A stretch of DNA of 64,000 nucleotides from Eisenbergiella tayi (GCF_001881565.1 NZ_MPDJ01000005.1:124001-188000), one strand, 5' to 3'. Positions 36,415-46,232 are shown, numbered from the stretch's first letter. Notes: a model not told the origin generated them from the letters alone. Program-made: numbers and translations.

Positions 36415-38472
36415 CTAATACTGAAGGACCTCCCCCTCCGCACATTCCGGCGTGAATACCATAAGCTTCCCATAGGACTCATATCCGCCAGCCGTAAATA
36501 TATCCACCTCACTGATCAGCTCCTGATGGCATACTATCACCACATACTCAGCCCCATTTTTCACAATCCGTATAGCTTCCGCCTCTTCCCCGGAAAGCGT
36601 CCGGCCATTTCTGACCATGGAAACCGGAAGAAGCTCCGCGGAAAGCTCCAGCTGCTCTTTTGCCCCGGCAGCCGCCACCACAGTAAACTGAGAAGTAAAA
36701 CCGGAAGCCTCCCACGTATTTTCCACACAAAAGCTTTCCGACAGCTGATTATACTCTGTGGATATCTCCGCCTCTGTCACACGGCACTTCCCCTTAAGGC
36801 ACAGCATCCTTGCCTGCACCCCCGGGGAATGAAACCAGATACCACCGTCCTCAGCCTCCGCAATCCCCTGTTTTCCAAAATGGAAACGGGACTGATAGCT
36901 GTGAGCAGCCGCTTTCCCCCTATTTCCGGCCGCATCCCCCGCCTGCTGACCTTCCTGTCCCTGCTGCCCGCAGGAATAAAAAGCATCACACAGCAGAACA
37001 AGCCCCTTTGCCAGCAAAACAGCCTTGCGCACGGGAAGCACCCCTCTATCCAGATACCCCAGATGAGCGCCCGATACCATTCCCATCCCCGGAAGGAAAC
37101 AGTATTCCCCCTTCCAGGGCAGAGCCATACGGCTGTAGCCCCAGCTATCCACACACTCACAGAAATTTTCGCCGTCTATACACACCGTATTATGAGCGGC
37201 AGGCTCCTTCAGACGCTTTCGGATATCATTATCCACATAAGTATACCGCCCGGCATCCACAAGAATATCCTCTCCATGGGAAAAATAATCCACATGAAGC
37301 TGATCCCCATGCCCATGCCCGCTCCCCATACATCCGCAGTGAAACCTCAGATAATCCGAATCCGCTCCCAAACCATCCCTCAAGAAATAATTTCCGCTGT
37401 CCGTCAGAGCCCATGACGCCTCCTCCGGCTCCCTGGCCTCCAGCCCGTCATAAAAAGCCTTCTCCTCCCAGCTGAAATTCCAAAAATTATCCTCCAGCAA
37501 TACCCCATGGGCCAGGAACTTCAGCCTGCCGTCCTTAAAAAGCACAGCGCCCTCCGCGATCAAATCCCGCGCATCAATATCATCACTGTCCCCATGACAG
37601 GGCATATGCCCGTCAGGCTTACACCAGGCCGCCAGAGCATAAACCATTTTCCGCACCTTCTCCCAAAGCCTGCGCGGCGCCGGCCTGTCAAAACGCTTCA
37701 GATGCAGCAGACTGTCCAGAAGACAGTACAACACCTCCCCATGATACATAGGACTCTGCTCCCACTGCGTTCCGTCCCGGAAAACCTGCAGATGACTTTC
37801 TTCATCCAGACGCCTCACCGCCTCCTGAATCCAGCCATTTTCCCCGAAATAAAGCCCCAGAAGAAGCAGCCCATGATTCTGAAGAATCCCCCAGTTGCTC
37901 AGCCGGTGAAAAGGAAGATTCACCTCCAGCAGATACCCCGCATGCTCACGCAGACAAGCCTCCATCCTTTCCCGGATTTCCTCCGTAAAAAGAGGACAGT
38001 TATCAAACAAAGCCATACTTTTCAGCCAGAACTCAACCCGAATCCCCGCTTCCAGACTGCGCCACGTCCCATTCCTGCTTTCCGGAGCAAGCGGAGCATT
38101 TTCCAGCCAATCCTCCAAAAGCACCACAAACTTTTTCCCATATTCCAGCGCCTTACTCCGCCCTGCCCCATCCTTCTCCCCGCACCTATACCTCCACGCC
38201 TTCCCCAGAATCAAAAAACAAGTATGCCTGTTCAACGCATAAAGCCATTCCGGATCCCCGAACGGAACCGCATCCCATTCAATTTTATCCCCAAAAACCA
38301 CCGCCTCATGCGTCCGCTCCATCTCCCAATGCTCCTGAAAAACAAAACTATTCTTCAGAATACGCTCCGCCTGCTCCAGACAAGCCTCTTTCCCCCCGGG
38401 AAAATACCTCCCGCAATCCCCAGCCACTTCCTCCAAATGATCATTACACCAAAACTTCTCCAAATTCCTCAT
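36415..38472 (-). CDS. Heparinase II/III-family polysaccharide lyase-like protein
   Basis: A 685-residue two-domain protein: an N-terminal alpha-alpha toroid (~1-350) and a C-terminal beta-sandwich with the family motif GHGHGDQLHVDYFSHGEDILVDAGRYTY, followed by AAHNTVCIDGE. These His and Tyr residues serve catalysis and metal binding in heparinase II and alginate/chondroitin lyases. It should cleave uronic-acid glycans by beta-elimination, here in the cytosol. GGGAGG precedes the ATG. Codons end in G/T more often than in neighbours. Hairpin copy 3 separates it from the permease gene upstream. Confidence 0.85.
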   Translation of the reverse strand: MRNLEKFWCNDHLEEVAGDCGRYFPGGKEACLEQAERILKNSFVFQEHWEMERTHEAVVFGDKIEWDAVPFGDPEWLYALNRHTCFLILGKAWRYRCGEKDGAGRSKALEYGKKFVVLLEDWLENAPLAPESRNGTWRSLEAGIRVEFWLKSMALFDNCPLFTEEIRERMEACLREHAGYLLEVNLPFHRLSNWGILQNHGLLLLGLYFGENGWIQEAVRRLDEESHLQVFRDGTQWEQSPMYHGEVLYCLLDSLLHLKRFDRPAPRRLWEKVRKMVYALAAWCKPDGHMPCHGDSDDIDARDLIAEGAVLFKDGRLKFLAHGVLLEDNFWNFSWEEKAFYDGLEAREPEEASWALTDSGNYFLRDGLGADSDYLRFHCGCMGSGHGHGDQLHVDYFSHGEDILVDAGRYTYVDNDIRKRLKEPAAHNTVCIDGENFCECVDSWGYSRMALPWKGEYCFLPGMGMVSGAHLGYLDRGVLPVRKAVLLAKGLVLLCDAFYSCGQQGQEGQQAGDAAGNRGKAAAHSYQSRFHFGKQGIAEAEDGGIWFHSPGVQARMLCLKGKCRVTEAEISTEYNQLSESFCVENTWEASGFTSQFTVVAAAGAKEQLELSAELLPVSMVRNGRTLSGEEAEAIRIVKNGAEYVVIVCHQELISEVDIFTAGGYESYGKLMVFTPECAEGEVLQY

Positions 38473-38684
38473 AACTCCATCCTCCCAAAGCTTTCCTCAT
38501 CATACACCACCCAAACCCACCACCTACATTCTCTCACAACTTCCGCCCCCTTACTACCTTAATTTTCCTCCCCACACTCTCTTTATTATCTTCCCTATCC
38601 TCATACCACATTATATAAAAAGCGCATTTGAATCTCCGAACCCCCACAGTTCATCCTCAAACACGCCCTTTCCAATACCTGCGC

Positions 38685-38980
38685 AACATTCCGTCCCCCT
38701 TTCCGCCCGCAGAGGCTATGTGCTGCCTGCACGGACCGGAGGTCCCCCTTCGTTCCGCAGCCAGCCCCGGCTATGCTGAGGATCCTGTAAGGGGCGTCAT
38801 AAACACGCCGGTCCTTAGGTTGCGTCCTCTGCAACCTTAGTACCGCTGCGTGTTTATCCGAGCGAAAGCGTCCCCTGCAAGGACCTCTGCATAGCCGGGG
38901 CCGGCTGTGGAACGAAGGGGGACCTCCGGTCCGTGCAGACAGCACATAGCCTCTGCGGGCGGAAAGGGGGACGGAATGTT
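38685..38980 (+). repeat. Dispersed long-hairpin element, copy 3
   Basis: A ~296-nt palindrome with arms 38685-38777 and 38888-38980 and core 38778-38887. The core has the GAGGATCCT/AGGACCTC clamp, GGGG/CCCC, inner stem GGTCCTTAGGTTGC/GCAACCTTAGTACC with loop GTCCTCT, and a GAAA tetraloop. Its right arm ends 5 bases before the permease stop codon. It lies within the presumed operon but on the opposite strand. Confidence 0.9.
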
Positions 38981-38985
38981 TCACC

Positions 38986-39819
38986 TCACCCCTTAATCCC
39001 ACTGGATGCAATCCCCTGCACGAAAAATTTCTGTCCGCCCAGGAAAATAATCAGCACCGGAATCAAAGACAGCACACTCGCCGCCATTACCAGTCCGTAT
39101 TCCGTAGAATACTGACCGATAAACATCTTGATTCCCAGCTGGATTGTCTTTTTTGAAGTACTGTTAAAATAAATCAGCGGCCCCATATAATCATTCCATA
39201 TTGCTACAAAACTGAAAATAGTCATCGTGGCAATACTGGGTTTGGAAAGCGGCAGCGCGATACGGAAATAATTGCCGTATTCGCTCAATCCGTCTATCCT
39301 CCCCGCCTCCAGCAGTTCATTGGGAAGGGACATGAAAAACTGTCTCATCAGGAAAACACCGAAGGCCGTAAAGCTCTGCATCAGCACATAGCCTGTATGG
39401 GTATCCACCAGATGGAATTTATTCATCATGCTGTACTGGGGCAGCATATATACCTGCCAGGGAATGGCGATAGTAGCCACATAGCACAGAAACAGCACAT
39501 CGCGCCCTTTGAATTTACATTTGGAAAATCCGTAAGCCGCAAAGCTGGAGGTGATAACCTGGATAAAAGTAATTATGACAGTCAGCTTAACCGTATTAAA
39601 GGTAAAGGTGGCAAGCGGTATTTTACTCCATATTTTCACGTAATTATTCCACTGGAACACCGCAGGTATCCATCGGAAATTGGCGCTGAATACCTCCGTA
39701 TTCGTCTTCAGCGAAGCGCTCAGCATCCACAGCAGAGGCATTAAGGTGGCTGCCGTCAGGATAATTAATAAGATATAACTGATTATTTTTACCAGCGTCT
39801 GTTTTCTCGCTCTCGTCAT
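38986..39819 (-). CDS. Carbohydrate ABC transporter permease (MalG/UgpE type), operon 2
   Basis: A 277-residue permease with six helices. The EAA loop is ELLEAGRIDGLSEYGNYFRIALPLSKP and the C-terminus FFVQGIASSGIKG is typical. The start at 39819 follows GAGGA; a nine-codon upstream extension is unlikely. Partner of the MalF-type gene upstream. Confidence 0.93.
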   Translation of the reverse strand: MTRARKQTLVKIISYILLIILTAATLMPLLWMLSASLKTNTEVFSANFRWIPAVFQWNNYVKIWSKIPLATFTFNTVKLTVIITFIQVITSSFAAYGFSKCKFKGRDVLFLCYVATIAIPWQVYMLPQYSMMNKFHLVDTHTGYVLMQSFTAFGVFLMRQFFMSLPNELLEAGRIDGLSEYGNYFRIALPLSKPSIATMTIFSFVAIWNDYMGPLIYFNSTSKKTIQLGIKMFIGQYSTEYGLVMAASVLSLIPVLIIFLGGQKFFVQGIASSGIKG

Positions 39820-39875
39820 TTCATTCCTCACATTTCCGCCGCACACAAAACGGCGCTGTTATTATCCGCATCTTC

Positions 39876-40787
39876 CTACATGTAACTCACCCATTTTTTC
39901 TCCATCCGAAACTGCAGTATTGTCAGCAGCCCTAAAATGAGGAACAGGATCATGGCAGCCGCGCTGCTTTCCCCATAATTCCAGGCGATAAAAGCCCTGT
40001 TATAAATGTACTGGCTCATCATGGTGGAAGCATTGCCCGGCCCGCCTTCCGTCATCAGATATACCAAATCAAATACTTTGAAGGAATTGATGGTAAGCAT
40101 CATGACCACGAAAAATGTGCTGGGAGTCAGCATCGGAAGAGTGATGCCCCGGAAACACTGCATGGAATTCGCTCCGTCTATGCGGGCCGCTTCATACAGG
40201 GACTCCGGAATATCCTGGAGAGCCGCAAGATAAACAATCATAAAGTATCCCATGTTCTTCCATATGTTCACAATGATGAGAGCCGGAATGACCCAGGCAG
40301 TGCTTGCCGTCCAGCCGGGAGGATTCGCCACCCCAAGCGCCCTTAAAATAGAGTTGATCGGCCCGATGTCACGAAACAGGGAATTCCATACCGCAGCTAC
40401 CGCAACCGTGGAAGCCACATAAGGGAAAAAGATGGCGCAGCGGAAAATTCCCTTTCCCTTCAGTCTCTGATTCAGAAGAATCGCCAGGCCAAGGGATGCG
40501 CACATGGAAAAGAATACAGTAAACGCGCTGAAATACAGGGTTTTCCAGATAGATCCCCGGAATACCCGGTCTTTGAAGATAGCGACGAAATTGTCAAGTC
40601 CTGCAAACTTCATAGGGTTGAAACCGTCCCAGTCTGCAAAACTGAGCATCAGCGAAAAGGCCACCGGTATCATAACAAAGATAAAAAATCCTATGAAATT
40701 TGGCAGTATGAAGGACAGTCCCACCAGTGTATTTCTCCGGTTCAGGGACATTTTCTTTTTACTTTTGCCTGATGCTGCCATAGTCAT
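39876..40787 (-). CDS. Carbohydrate ABC transporter permease (MalF/UgpA type), operon 2
   Basis: A 303-residue permease. The N-terminal helix LVGLSFILPNFIGFFIFVMIPVAFSLMLSF and the EAA loop ESLYEAARIDGANSMQCFRGITLPML are family marks. Either ATG at 40787 or the one two codons later could serve; a GAGG lies between the two spacings. Forms the channel with the MalG-type permease. Confidence 0.93.
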   Translation of the reverse strand: MTMAASGKSKKKMSLNRRNTLVGLSFILPNFIGFFIFVMIPVAFSLMLSFADWDGFNPMKFAGLDNFVAIFKDRVFRGSIWKTLYFSAFTVFFSMCASLGLAILLNQRLKGKGIFRCAIFFPYVASTVAVAAVWNSLFRDIGPINSILRALGVANPPGWTASTAWVIPALIIVNIWKNMGYFMIVYLAALQDIPESLYEAARIDGANSMQCFRGITLPMLTPSTFFVVMMLTINSFKVFDLVYLMTEGGPGNASTMMSQYIYNRAFIAWNYGESSAAAMILFLILGLLTILQFRMEKKWVSYM

Positions 40788-40894
40788 ACCTCATTTTCCT
40801 TTTTGAAAGGGAGACGGCACCATTTCTCTGCCGCCTCCCCGCGTTGATTTGCTGTAACTGTTTCGTATCTTCGCAGATATGATTTCTTTACAAA

Positions 40895-42265
40895 TTACTT
40901 GCCCTGAATTTCCTTGCTTCTTTCGCCCATTTCCGCCAGGCCGTCATCAATTGACAATTCCTTAATCATAATCAGGCTGTGTTCCTCGCCAAGCATCTGG
41001 TTTACTTCTGCGGAATGTACTTCGAGCGGACGATCCATGGCAACATGTTTGGTCTGAAGAGCTTCTTCCAGTCCTTCCGGCATACCGTCCAGAGCAGCCA
41101 GGGCTTTGATCGTATCCGCGTTCATTCTTGCGGGAATCATGCCGCAGTCAGCATAAATCTTTGCGCCTTCTTCGCCGCTGCAGTATTTTACGAATTCCCA
41201 TGCTGCGTCCTTATTTTTGGAGCTGGCGCTTACACCCATAGGAGTTGTGGATCCAACCGTCCATCCGGCTTCCACTCCATCGGGATGAGGCAGTGTGGCT
41301 ACACCCCAGTTCACACTTGTTTCTCCCGCTTTTGTCTTTTCTATCATAGTGCTCATGAACCAGCTGCCCATAGGCATCATAGCGCACTGGCCTTCCATGA
41401 ATACGCTGGAATAATGGATATTTCCGGTTTTCAGTGTGGAGTAATCCATAACGGTTCCTTCGTCCTGCATGCGCAGAGCCATTTCATAATAAGGCTTCAT
41501 AAAGCTGTAATCCGTATCGAGGATAGTATGCTTGCCATCCTGAACAGCCCAGTTCTGTACGCATGCCTGCCAGGTATGGAAAAGAGCGCCGTATTTCTTG
41601 TCATTGCCTTCGCCGCTGGTCACTTTTTTCGCCAGCTCCTCAAATTCCGTCCAGGTCATGTCATTTCCGGGATAATCCACTCCTGCCGCGTCAAAAATAT
41701 CCTTATTATAATAAAGTACATAGAAACCGGTACTCACCGGCAGCGCTACCTGCTTGCCGTCCAGCTTCAGGGCGTCCGATCCGTTCATCGCCGCAATATC
41801 CACGCCGTCTTTTTCTATATAAGGAGTCAGATCCTCAAGCTGTCCTCTTTCTGCGATGGAAGGCGTATTGTCAGGATCCTTTACCCAAACCACGTCCAAA
41901 TCATTCCCTCCGTTCAGCATAACAGTCAGCTTATTGGAATATTCGCCGGATGCGATATCAATCAGTTCTACCTTAATATTGGGATTTGCCGCCTCAAATC
42001 CATCCACCAGCATCTGTGTGGAAGGCTCCGTATAAGAATCCCAATGTGCAACCTTAATGGTCACCTGCTCGCCGCTTGCAGCCGGTGTTTCCTCTGCAGG
42101 CGTACTCTCCTGTACCGCTGAAGATTCCGCAGCCTGTGTTTCCGGCGCCGGCGTCGTATCCGCAGGAGCGTTTGCCGCATTGTTTCCGCAGCCGGCCAAC
42201 ATGCCTCCCAGCATTGCCGCAGTCAATGCCATTGCCATAATTTTTCCGGTTTGTTTCTTTTTCAT
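40895..42265 (-). CDS. Sugar-binding lipoprotein of ABC importer 2
   Basis: A 456-residue family 1 solute-binding protein. The signal peptide ends in the lipobox MLAGC, followed by an Ala/Pro/Glu/Thr linker. VTIKVAHWDSYTEPSTQMLVDGFEAANPNIKVELI is the typical N-lobe. The start at 42265 (MKKKQTGK) follows AAAGGAG. It heads the operon with both permeases, the lyase and the sulfatase, opposite the YesM/YesN pair, so it is likely activated by that system when its glycan is present. Confidence 0.94.
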   Translation of the reverse strand: MKKKQTGKIMAMALTAAMLGGMLAGCGNNAANAPADTTPAPETQAAESSAVQESTPAEETPAASGEQVTIKVAHWDSYTEPSTQMLVDGFEAANPNIKVELIDIASGEYSNKLTVMLNGGNDLDVVWVKDPDNTPSIAERGQLEDLTPYIEKDGVDIAAMNGSDALKLDGKQVALPVSTGFYVLYYNKDIFDAAGVDYPGNDMTWTEFEELAKKVTSGEGNDKKYGALFHTWQACVQNWAVQDGKHTILDTDYSFMKPYYEMALRMQDEGTVMDYSTLKTGNIHYSSVFMEGQCAMMPMGSWFMSTMIEKTKAGETSVNWGVATLPHPDGVEAGWTVGSTTPMGVSASSKNKDAAWEFVKYCSGEEGAKIYADCGMIPARMNADTIKALAALDGMPEGLEEALQTKHVAMDRPLEVHSAEVNQMLGEEHSLIMIKELSIDDGLAEMGERSKEIQGK

Positions 42266-42478
42266 AATCTGTAAAACTCCTTTCCCCTTTTTCATATCAG
42301 CAACTATTTGATAATGCCATTATAACTATCTTTTTTATCTCCCGATACTCACATTCTCACTAATAAATAATAATTTTTTAAAAAATAACGTTTTCAGGGC
42401 AAAATGCACTAATACTATTTTCGAATGTAATAATTTTTTCGAAAAACACACAACTATACGCCTTCTCTTTTAGATATA

Positions 42479-42487
42479 TGATATAAT
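42479..42487 (+). promoter_or_regulatory. Extended -10 element before yesM
   Basis: TGATATAAT, with no clear -35. A start ~7 bases later would fall in the left arm of hairpin copy 4. Confidence 0.45.
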
Positions 42488-42780
42488 TGTAAATGTGTAT
42501 CCCGCTCTCCGCCTGCTGCGGCTACGTTCCCTTGCCGAACCGGGTCTCCCTTCTCTCTGCCGCAGGCTCCGGCCATGCAGAGGATCCTGTAAGGGGCGTA
42601 TAAATACGCCGGTCCTTAGGTTGTGTCCTTTACAACCTTAGTACCGCTGCGTATTTATCCGAGCGAGAGCGTCCCCTTTAAGGACCTCTGCATGGCCGGA
42701 GCCTGCGGCAGAGAGAAGGGAGGCCCCGATCGGCAAGGGAACGCAGCCGCAGCAGGTGGAGAGCGGGATACACATTTACA
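42488..42780 (+). repeat. Dispersed long-hairpin element, copy 4
   Basis: A ~293-nt palindrome with arms 42488-42579 and 42689-42780 and core 42580-42688. The inner stem GGTCCTTAGGTTGT/ACAACCTTAGTACC has a compensatory closing-pair change (C-G to T-A) relative to copies 2 and 3; loop GTCCTTT, tetraloop GAGA. The GGCGTA-TAAA-TACGCC hairpin is perfect here. It fills the gap between an extended -10 promoter and the kinase gene. Confidence 0.9.
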
Positions 42781-42814
42781 CACAATAACAGGAAACAGCA
42801 ACGGGAGTCTTTTC

Positions 42815-44584
42815 ATGAAGAATAAGCTAAAAGACAGCATAACCATAAAAATTCTATTCGCCATGTGTATTTGTATCGTTTCCTTTACTCTGGTGAGCAG
42901 CCTGGTCATCTCCGCTCTGCTGGGAAGCCGGCTTTCGGAGCGGGCAAGGCAGACGAATGAGCAGTATCTGATCACAATCCGAAATCAGCTCAACGGATAT
43001 ATTGGTGAACTGAATACCCTGGGAGCCCTGTGCGCAAGCAACCAGAATATCACACAGGCGCTGGGCTACCATACTCTGAATAACGTTTCTGCCAAGCGGA
43101 TGTGCCTGAAGGCCCAGGAAGCGCTGGACAGCTATCTTTCTTCCAGCTCACTCACCCTGTATGCCACCCGCCTTGCCATTTTTAATTCGGATAATATCTG
43201 TATCACTGCCTCCGCATCAAGAGGACATAATATTTCCGAAACCGAGCAGCTGCAGGAATATGCCGCCGCCTGTTTTCAGAACGGAACCGGAACGCCCGTT
43301 TATTCCTGGCGCTCTGCCATTCCCAACGTATCCGCTTCCGCTCTCACCTCTTCAACCGATAAGGATTCCATCATCCTGGCCTGCCTGTACCCTCTTTCCG
43401 TTTCCGACGGTTATTATCTTTATATGGAAATCAAACCGGAGCTTCTGAAAAGCCCGCTGGCCCCTTACCAGGATCTGCAGCAGATTTTCATCACTAACGA
43501 AGACCGGAGCATATTTTATTCCTCTTTTACGCCTTCCGCTGATTTTTACGGGGAGCTTTCCGATCTGACAGACGGCATCACCCTGCAGACAGGCGGACGA
43601 AAATATGAACTGTCTTCCTGCCGTATCCCGGAGTTCGGGATTTATCTGTGCATACTCAGTGACAAAACCCTGTTTGCCGGGGATAACCTGTATATCCTTT
43701 ACCTGCTCGGCATTATCCTGATCACTACTATAAGCGCCGGGCTGATTATCACCCGTATTGTGAGCACCAGAATTACAAAGCCCATCCATGTGCTGACCGC
43801 CCATATCCGCAAAATCTCCGAAACCGATGATTTTTCCTATAATCCGGACATCGTAACCTCTTCCGATGAAATCGGTGAAATCGGCCATGCCGTCAATCAT
43901 ATGGCGCTGCACATCCAGGAGCTTCTGACGGAAATGGAAAAAATGTTCGAGCAGCGTAAGAACATTGAAATATCTCTGCTGCAGAGCCAGATCAATCCCC
44001 ATTTCCTTTATAATACCCTGGATTCCATCCGCTGGATGGCAGTCATCCAGAAGAGTAAAAATATCGAGCTTACCACCAGGGCCCTGGAAAACCTCCTGCG
44101 CAACGTGGCTAAAGGCGTCGGGGATAAAATAACGCTTCAGGAGGAGCTTTCCCTGGTACAGGACTATGTCCATATCCAGAAGGTGCGGTATGTGGAGGTA
44201 TTTGACATTCATTATGATATACCGGAGGAATTTCTTTCCTGTAAAATCATCAAGTTCACTCTGCAGCCGATTGTGGAAAATGCCGTTTTCCACGGCATTG
44301 AACCGACCGGAGAATTCGGGGAAATCGACATCCGCGCCCGGTCGGACGGCGAAGGCCTGTATCTGACCATAGAGGACAACGGCGCCGGCATGACTCCTGA
44401 GAAGCTGCAGTCTCTGAAGGAAAGCCTGAAAAACAGCAACAAGGATTCCCTCAGCGGAATAGGCGTCGCCAATGTTGACGCCCGCCTGAAGCTAAATTAC
44501 GGGTCGCAGTACGGGCTTCTGTACGACAGCATGCCCGGGGAATTCACCCGGGTTACCATACATATCCCGCTGGAGCGGGACTGA
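42815..44584 (+). CDS. YesM-type sensor histidine kinase
   Basis: A 589-residue membrane kinase. Order: helix at about 12-35, an extracellular sensor domain (~36-290), a second helix (~290-315), a HAMP domain, and the LytS/YesM-type kinase core. The phospho-acceptor His is in LLQSQINPHFLYNTLDSIRWMA, and the ATP site in LQPIVENAVFHGIE. The start at 42815 follows CGGGAG; the longer open frame through the hairpin element is not used. It probably senses glycan fragments for the divergent transporter operon. Confidence 0.92.
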   Translation: MKNKLKDSITIKILFAMCICIVSFTLVSSLVISALLGSRLSERARQTNEQYLITIRNQLNGYIGELNTLGALCASNQNITQALGYHTLNNVSAKRMCLKAQEALDSYLSSSSLTLYATRLAIFNSDNICITASASRGHNISETEQLQEYAAACFQNGTGTPVYSWRSAIPNVSASALTSSTDKDSIILACLYPLSVSDGYYLYMEIKPELLKSPLAPYQDLQQIFITNEDRSIFYSSFTPSADFYGELSDLTDGITLQTGGRKYELSSCRIPEFGIYLCILSDKTLFAGDNLYILYLLGIILITTISAGLIITRIVSTRITKPIHVLTAHIRKISETDDFSYNPDIVTSSDEIGEIGHAVNHMALHIQELLTEMEKMFEQRKNIEISLLQSQINPHFLYNTLDSIRWMAVIQKSKNIELTTRALENLLRNVAKGVGDKITLQEELSLVQDYVHIQKVRYVEVFDIHYDIPEEFLSCKIIKFTLQPIVENAVFHGIEPTGEFGEIDIRARSDGEGLYLTIEDNGAGMTPEKLQSLKESLKNSNKDSLSGIGVANVDARLKLNYGSQYGLLYDSMPGEFTRVTIHIPLERD

Positions 44585-44606
44585 GGAAATATGGAGAGGA
44601 GCAATT

Positions 44607-46232
44607 ATGTACAATTGTTTAATCGTGGATGATGAAACCATTATCTTGTCCGGAATCAAATTCTTAATTGACTGGGAAAAAAATGACTGTGCCATCATGG
44701 ATACGGCGAGAAACGGAAGGGATGCCCTGGAAAAAATCCGTTCCTGTCCGCCGGACATCGTTTTATGTGATATTAACATGCCCGTCCTGAACGGGATGGA
44801 GCTGCTTAAAATATGCAATGAAGAATTTCCTTCCATCGTCTTTGTGATGCTCACCAATCTTCAGGAATTTGACCTGGCCCGGGACGCCATCCGTTACCGT
44901 GCCGCCGATTATCTGCTGAAGGTGCAGCTGGAGGCCCCGGCCCTGGAGGAAAGCCTGCAGAAGGCAAAAAAGGAATATGAACGGCGCAGTAAGCTGGCAG
45001 AAGCGGATCGGATGCATTTTTATGATGAAAAAAAAGCAAGGGAACTTGTCCGGGATGCCTGCCTGGAAATCCTTTTTTCACCGGACGAAGAAGCTCTGAA
45101 GCGAGCCGGAGAGGTGCTTGATAAAAATCATATGCTGGAGGGCTATGGACTGGTGTACATTCCTTTTGATTACAGTGAGGTTCCCAACGCGGAAAGACTG
45201 GATGCGGAGGCCCGCAGGGATCTTACCGCGTGGGAAAAGGAACTGGCGACGCGTCTGTGTGAGACGGTTTTCGGCTCCTCCTGCCTTTTTATCTCCACCG
45301 GTCAGACGGACTGTCTCACTCTGTTTGTCTGGCATCAGGGGAAGGAATGGGAATCCCGCATGGCCCTGTTTTCCTCCAAGTTCTCTTCCGCTTCCCGGAA
45401 TATCACCCAGGCCCTGCCTTCCATCCTGGTCACCGGCTGTTTTTACGGAAAAGAACAGCTTTCAGCCTGTCGGAATGAATATTTCAGCCTGATTCAGTAT
45501 TTTTACCTGGATGAGCTCACTTCTTCCCGGAATCTATCCGGAGAACCGGCCGTGTTTGAACCGCTGGGGCTCGCCGGCATCGGTTCCCAGCTGGAAAACG
45601 AGCTGAATGCGAAGAACCTCACCGGCTGCACTCTGCTGTTGGATCGGGCCATACGAAGGATTCAGGAAACCACTCACCAAAAAAGCCAGGCGATATGGCT
45701 GTGCAATGAATTATACCGATGCGCCGCAAAAGCACTCCAGGACAGCAGCCTTAACGATACCACCGGCTATGCGGAAATTGAAAATCTCATGACACGCCGT
45801 CAGGTCGTCGGATGGATTGAAAAGCTCAAAAATTCCCTGACAGAAATCATCTGGCAGGAAGCCAACTTAAAATCGGAGCCTGTGGAAAAGGCAAGGCAGT
45901 ATGTACTCAGCCATATCGAAGACCGCCTCAGCCTTCAGGATGTGGCCGACGAGGTATGCATTTCCCCGGGGTATCTGTCCACCCTGTTCAAAAAGCAATA
46001 CAGCCAGAGCTTTGTCAGCTTCATAAATCAGGCGAAGGTGGAGCATGCATGCCGGCTGATTCAGGAACGGAAATATCTCATCAGTGAAATTTCCTGCCGT
46101 CTGAGCTTTGAAAATGCCTATTATTTTGCCAAAGTTTTCAAACGGTATATGGGAATGACGCCCAGCGAATATGAAAAATCTCTGGAAATATCCGCCGCCG
46201 GCGCACACGAAAAAGCAGGCAGGAATACGTAA
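44607..46232 (+). CDS. YesN-type response regulator (receiver + AraC)
   Basis: A 541-residue regulator: receiver domain with DDE at the N-terminus, phospho-acceptor Asp in DIVLCDINMPVLNG; a long middle region (~140-430); and a C-terminal AraC double HTH (LSLQDVADEVCISPGYLSTLFKKQYSQSF, then ISEISCRLSFENAYYFAKVFKRYMGMTPSEY). It follows the kinase gene by 22 bases. It should activate the solute-binding-protein operon on the other side of the hairpin. Confidence 0.93.
   Translation: MYNCLIVDDETIILSGIKFLIDWEKNDCAIMDTARNGRDALEKIRSCPPDIVLCDINMPVLNGMELLKICNEEFPSIVFVMLTNLQEFDLARDAIRYRAADYLLKVQLEAPALEESLQKAKKEYERRSKLAEADRMHFYDEKKARELVRDACLEILFSPDEEALKRAGEVLDKNHMLEGYGLVYIPFDYSEVPNAERLDAEARRDLTAWEKELATRLCETVFGSSCLFISTGQTDCLTLFVWHQGKEWESRMALFSSKFSSASRNITQALPSILVTGCFYGKEQLSACRNEYFSLIQYFYLDELTSSRNLSGEPAVFEPLGLAGIGSQLENELNAKNLTGCTLLLDRAIRRIQETTHQKSQAIWLCNELYRCAAKALQDSSLNDTTGYAEIENLMTRRQVVGWIEKLKNSLTEIIWQEANLKSEPVEKARQYVLSHIEDRLSLQDVADEVCISPGYLSTLFKKQYSQSFVSFINQAKVEHACRLIQERKYLISEISCRLSFENAYYFAKVFKRYMGMTPSEYEKSLEISAAGAHEKAGRNT

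Noticed and set aside
37507..38562. 351-codon Pro/Gln-rich frame on the plus strand
   Set aside because: Antisense to the heparinase-like gene; its odd composition mirrors the G/T-ending codons of that gene.
42623..42814. Upstream start for the YesM kinase
   Set aside because: The extension runs through the hairpin element; the ATG at 42815 has a ribosome site and begins a normal basic, then hydrophobic, N-terminus.
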